In this document: positions 61,981 to 64,000 of the stretch, piece after piece
Position numbering within the stretch: the first letter of the stretch is position 1
Layout: each line of letters starts with the position of its first letter
Assembly (NCBI RefSeq): GCF_001579845.1
Contig: NZ_CP007440.1
Span: 2,874,029 to 2,938,028, forward strand
From: Rhodoplanes sp. Z2-YC6860
Lineage (GTDB): Bacteria > Pseudomonadota > Alphaproteobacteria > Rhizobiales > Xanthobacteraceae
Direction of reading: 5' to 3'
Length of the DNA stretch: 64,000 bases
Program-made: the position numbers and the translations under genes
Notes under the pieces: generated by a model
Seen by the model: the letters and a program-made list of their open reading frames with translations, nothing else
What the model was told of the DNA's origin: nothing
Database searches by the model: none

Positions 61981-64000
61981 TCAGCTCGACGGCGGCACCT
62001 CGGTCACTCCGGGCGCGGCTGTTGTATTTGCGGCAGGCGGAAACAACAGTCGCTGATAGAGCAGGCCGATGCCGACCAGCACTGCGCCGAGCCCGATGAA
62101 GGATAGCGCGCGGAACACGCCGGTGAGGCCCGCCATGTCGACCAGAAATACCTTGCCGACCGTCAGCAGCGTGATCAGCGCCGAAGCAAACCGCGCCGGC
62201 TGTGAGCGAAGCGCGATGCCGAACAGCAGCAGCGCCACGCCATAGGCGAGCCACACCACCGAATAGGTGTACTGCTCGGCATTGCCGATGCCGCCGCGCG
62301 ACAACACCGGCCCCTGATAGACGGTGCGGACCTCGAGCGTCAGATAGCTCAGCATCAGCAGCACCGCGAAGGCCGCGGCGGTGACGCGATAGGCATGGGG
62401 CCGCACGTTGCGTGTCGTCAGCGACAGCGCGATGGCGAGCACCGCCGGGATGCCGTAGCCGAGCAGGATCAGGTTGAAGGGACCGCTGCCGACGGATTCG
62501 CCCGAGAACAGCGGATTGTCGGCGAGCCAGAGCCCGATCACGATCCCGGCGGCCGTGAGACCCGCGACGATCAGCGCGCCGGCGTTGTGCACGATGCTCC
62601 GGGTGCGATGGCGCACATGCTCGAGGCCGATCGCGGTCGCGAAGCCGCCGCAGACTTGCAGCGCGGTTTCGCCGAGCGGGCTGGAGGTGCGGTAGATGTT
62701 GCCGCCGTTCATATAATGGCGGATTTCGAGGAACACGGTCAGCACCGTGAACAGGATCGCAGCGCCTTCGACCGTGCGCGTGGGCTGATCGTCGGCGTTT
62801 TTGCGCAGGAGATGCCCGCCGAACCAGAAGGCCGCGGCCGGAATGCCGTAGCCATAAAGCAGCCAATTGAAGATCGGCGTGGTGCCGACCTCGTTACCGA
62901 CGATGCGCGGCTCCCAGACGATGCGGGCCACGACCAGCGCGGTCATCACCGCGGCAAGCCAGCGCAGCATCGGCACCGGGCGCGCGTTGGCGATCCAGGC
63001 GATGCCCGGCACCATCAGGGCGAGTGCGACGGTGAGCCAGCCTTTTTCCAGCGAGAAGGTCAGCGCAAGCGCCAACGCTGCCACGGCGCCCGAGGCGTGC
63101 AGCGCGCCTGCCGTGACGAGCGTCGGCGTTTGATCGCGCTTGCCGAACTGCTCGGTGGCAAAGGCGTTGAGTGCGGCGAGCAGCAGCGCAAGGCCGGCAA
63201 ACGGGATCGAGCGCTCGAAGCCTGCGATGCGATAGTAGAGCGCGACCAGCATGACGAGAGGCACTGCGACGCCGCATGCGCTCCACAGCACCGACGCGAC
63301 CGGGCAGGTGGTGCGCCCCTGTGCGAGATAGCCGAGCCCGCCGAACAGCGCGGCGAAGCCAAAACCCAGGGCGAGATGGGGCACGATATCGTATTGCCAG
63401 GGCTGCGGCGCCGCAGCGCCAGCCGGGCCCGCGGGCGCGATCAGAAGATCGACCGCCGGCGCCAGCGCCCAGCGTACGATGACGATGCCGGCAAACACGG
63501 CCGCGACCGGGACGGTGCCGGCGGCCGACACCGTGCGCCATGAGATCGCAAGCGTCGCAACGATCATCAGCGTGAAGACCGTGAGCGCCGCGGTGTCGTG
63601 GCGGCTCGCCAGCACGAGCAGCAGCGCGCCAAGCAGATAAGCCGCAAGTGTGCCCGACGACACCGGATCGATCTGGCCGGGCACGGGGTCAGGACCGTAG
63701 AGCAGGCCGGAGACGAGGATCGTCGCCACCAGGGCAAAGCCCGCGACCACGTGGAACAGGTGCGGCGCCAGTGCATCGACGGTTGTGGGATTGATGCCAG
63801 GCAACAGCCAGAAGAAGCCGAAGGCCACGGCGGTCACCGCGAGCCAGAGCCACATGCGCATCCGCGCCAGCGCGAATGCAGCGCCGCTGACGACGGCGAG
63901 ATAGATGTAGAGCGCCCAGTAGTTCGGCTCGTTGGTGGAAACGAGAAGCGGCGTGACGTATGCGCCGACGAGACCGAGCGCGGCGAGCGCCGGGCCGTGC
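61981..64000 (-). CDS. DUF2339 multi-pass membrane protein, N-terminus beyond the right edge
   Basis: At least 670 residues with about 20 hydrophobic helices, open at the right edge; whole members are 900 or more residues long. The first visible residues, ALGLVGAYVTPLLVSTNEPNYWALY, include the TPLL-EPNYWAL block typical of DUF2339 proteins. ATG 63861 is internal, since the frame continues without a stop to the edge. Near the C-terminus, GKVFLVDMAGLTGVFRALSFIGLGAVLVGIGLLYQR is also characteristic. Function unknown; it is 12 bases from the preceding convergent gene. Confidence 0.9.
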   Translation of the reverse strand, partial: HGPALAALGLVGAYVTPLLVSTNEPNYWALYIYLAVVSGAAFALARMRMWLWLAVTAVAFGFFWLLPGINPTTVDALAPHLFHVVAGFALVATILVSGLLYGPDPVPGQIDPVSSGTLAAYLLGALLLVLASRHDTAALTVFTLMIVATLAISWRTVSAAGTVPVAAVFAGIVIVRWALAPAVDLLIAPAGPAGAAAPQPWQYDIVPHLALGFGFAALFGGLGYLAQGRTTCPVASVLWSACGVAVPLVMLVALYYRIAGFERSIPFAGLALLLAALNAFATEQFGKRDQTPTLVTAGALHASGAVAALALALTFSLEKGWLTVALALMVPGIAWIANARPVPMLRWLAAVMTALVVARIVWEPRIVGNEVGTTPIFNWLLYGYGIPAAAFWFGGHLLRKNADDQPTRTVEGAAILFTVLTVFLEIRHYMNGGNIYRTSSPLGETALQVCGGFATAIGLEHVRHRTRSIVHNAGALIVAGLTAAGIVIGLWLADNPLFSGESVGSGPFNLILLGYGIPAVLAIALSLTTRNVRPHAYRVTAAAFAVLLMLSYLTLEVRTVYQGPVLSRGGIGNAEQYTYSVVWLAYGVALLLFGIALRSQPARFASALITLLTVGKVFLVDMAGLTGVFRALSFIGLGAVLVGIGLLYQRLLFPPAANTTAAPGVTEVPPSS

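Overview
The window is a GC-rich (roughly 65% by eye), gene-dense chromosomal segment from an alphaproteobacterium of the order Rhizobiales/Hyphomicrobiales, most likely near Xanthobacteraceae/Nitrobacteraceae (Pseudolabrys- or Bradyrhizobium-like). The evidence is the CcrM-type GANTC methyltransferase, the dciA-mutY-smc neighbourhood, DUF3551 small secreted proteins, several TctC-type binding proteins without a permease beside them, a TAXI-TRAP system, alphaproteobacterial palindromic intergenic repeats and a GCTCAT/ATGAGC palindrome upstream of nadA. I found no rRNA, tRNA, CRISPR array, integrase, transposase or prophage. Most of it reads as ordinary core chromosome with scattered accessory genes.

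Layout. 1-7 kb: start of a lemA-like gene, terminators, smc, a DsbA-like thiol oxidoreductase, dciA, mutY, a YjbR-type gene. 7-15 kb (accessory): a TctC protein, a large predicted trypsin-like protease/S1-P1-nuclease-like fusion, a TIM-barrel hydrolase with a second TctC protein, RidA, a zinc-ribbon protein, a VOC protein. 15-24 kb: SMP-30-type lactonase, HdeD-like membrane protein, ccrM, zinc metallopeptidase plus moaB, MarR-GNAT regulator with a perfect operator-like palindrome, two DUF3551 proteins, a PA0069-type radical SAM protein, VOC protein, rnhB. 24-31 kb: GT39-like membrane protein, cydAB, a purine permease coupled to a ModA-like binding protein. 31-43 kb: TPR proteins, uracil-DNA glycosylase, ETF-ubiquinone oxidoreductase, ispE, a polyprenyl diphosphate synthase, a DUF2007-methyltransferase fusion, an S49 peptidase, a third TctC protein. 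43-50 kb: glyQ-CDGSH-glyS and ppdK. 50-64 kb: TRAP-TAXI transporter, SleB hydrolase, nadA with two operator-like sites, twin MFS transporters, an MDR oxidoreductase, two related secreted proteins, a LysR-HTH/hotdog fusion, and a DUF2339 membrane protein that runs off the right edge.

The best candidates for something undescribed are the fusion proteins: trypsin-like protease plus S1/P1-like nuclease with a basic tail (8056-10662), LysR-type DNA-binding domain plus PaaI-type hotdog thioesterase (60668-61438), and DUF2007 plus tRNA1(Val)-type methyltransferase (39779-40774). All functional calls rest on motif recognition in the translated sequence; no search or structure prediction was run.
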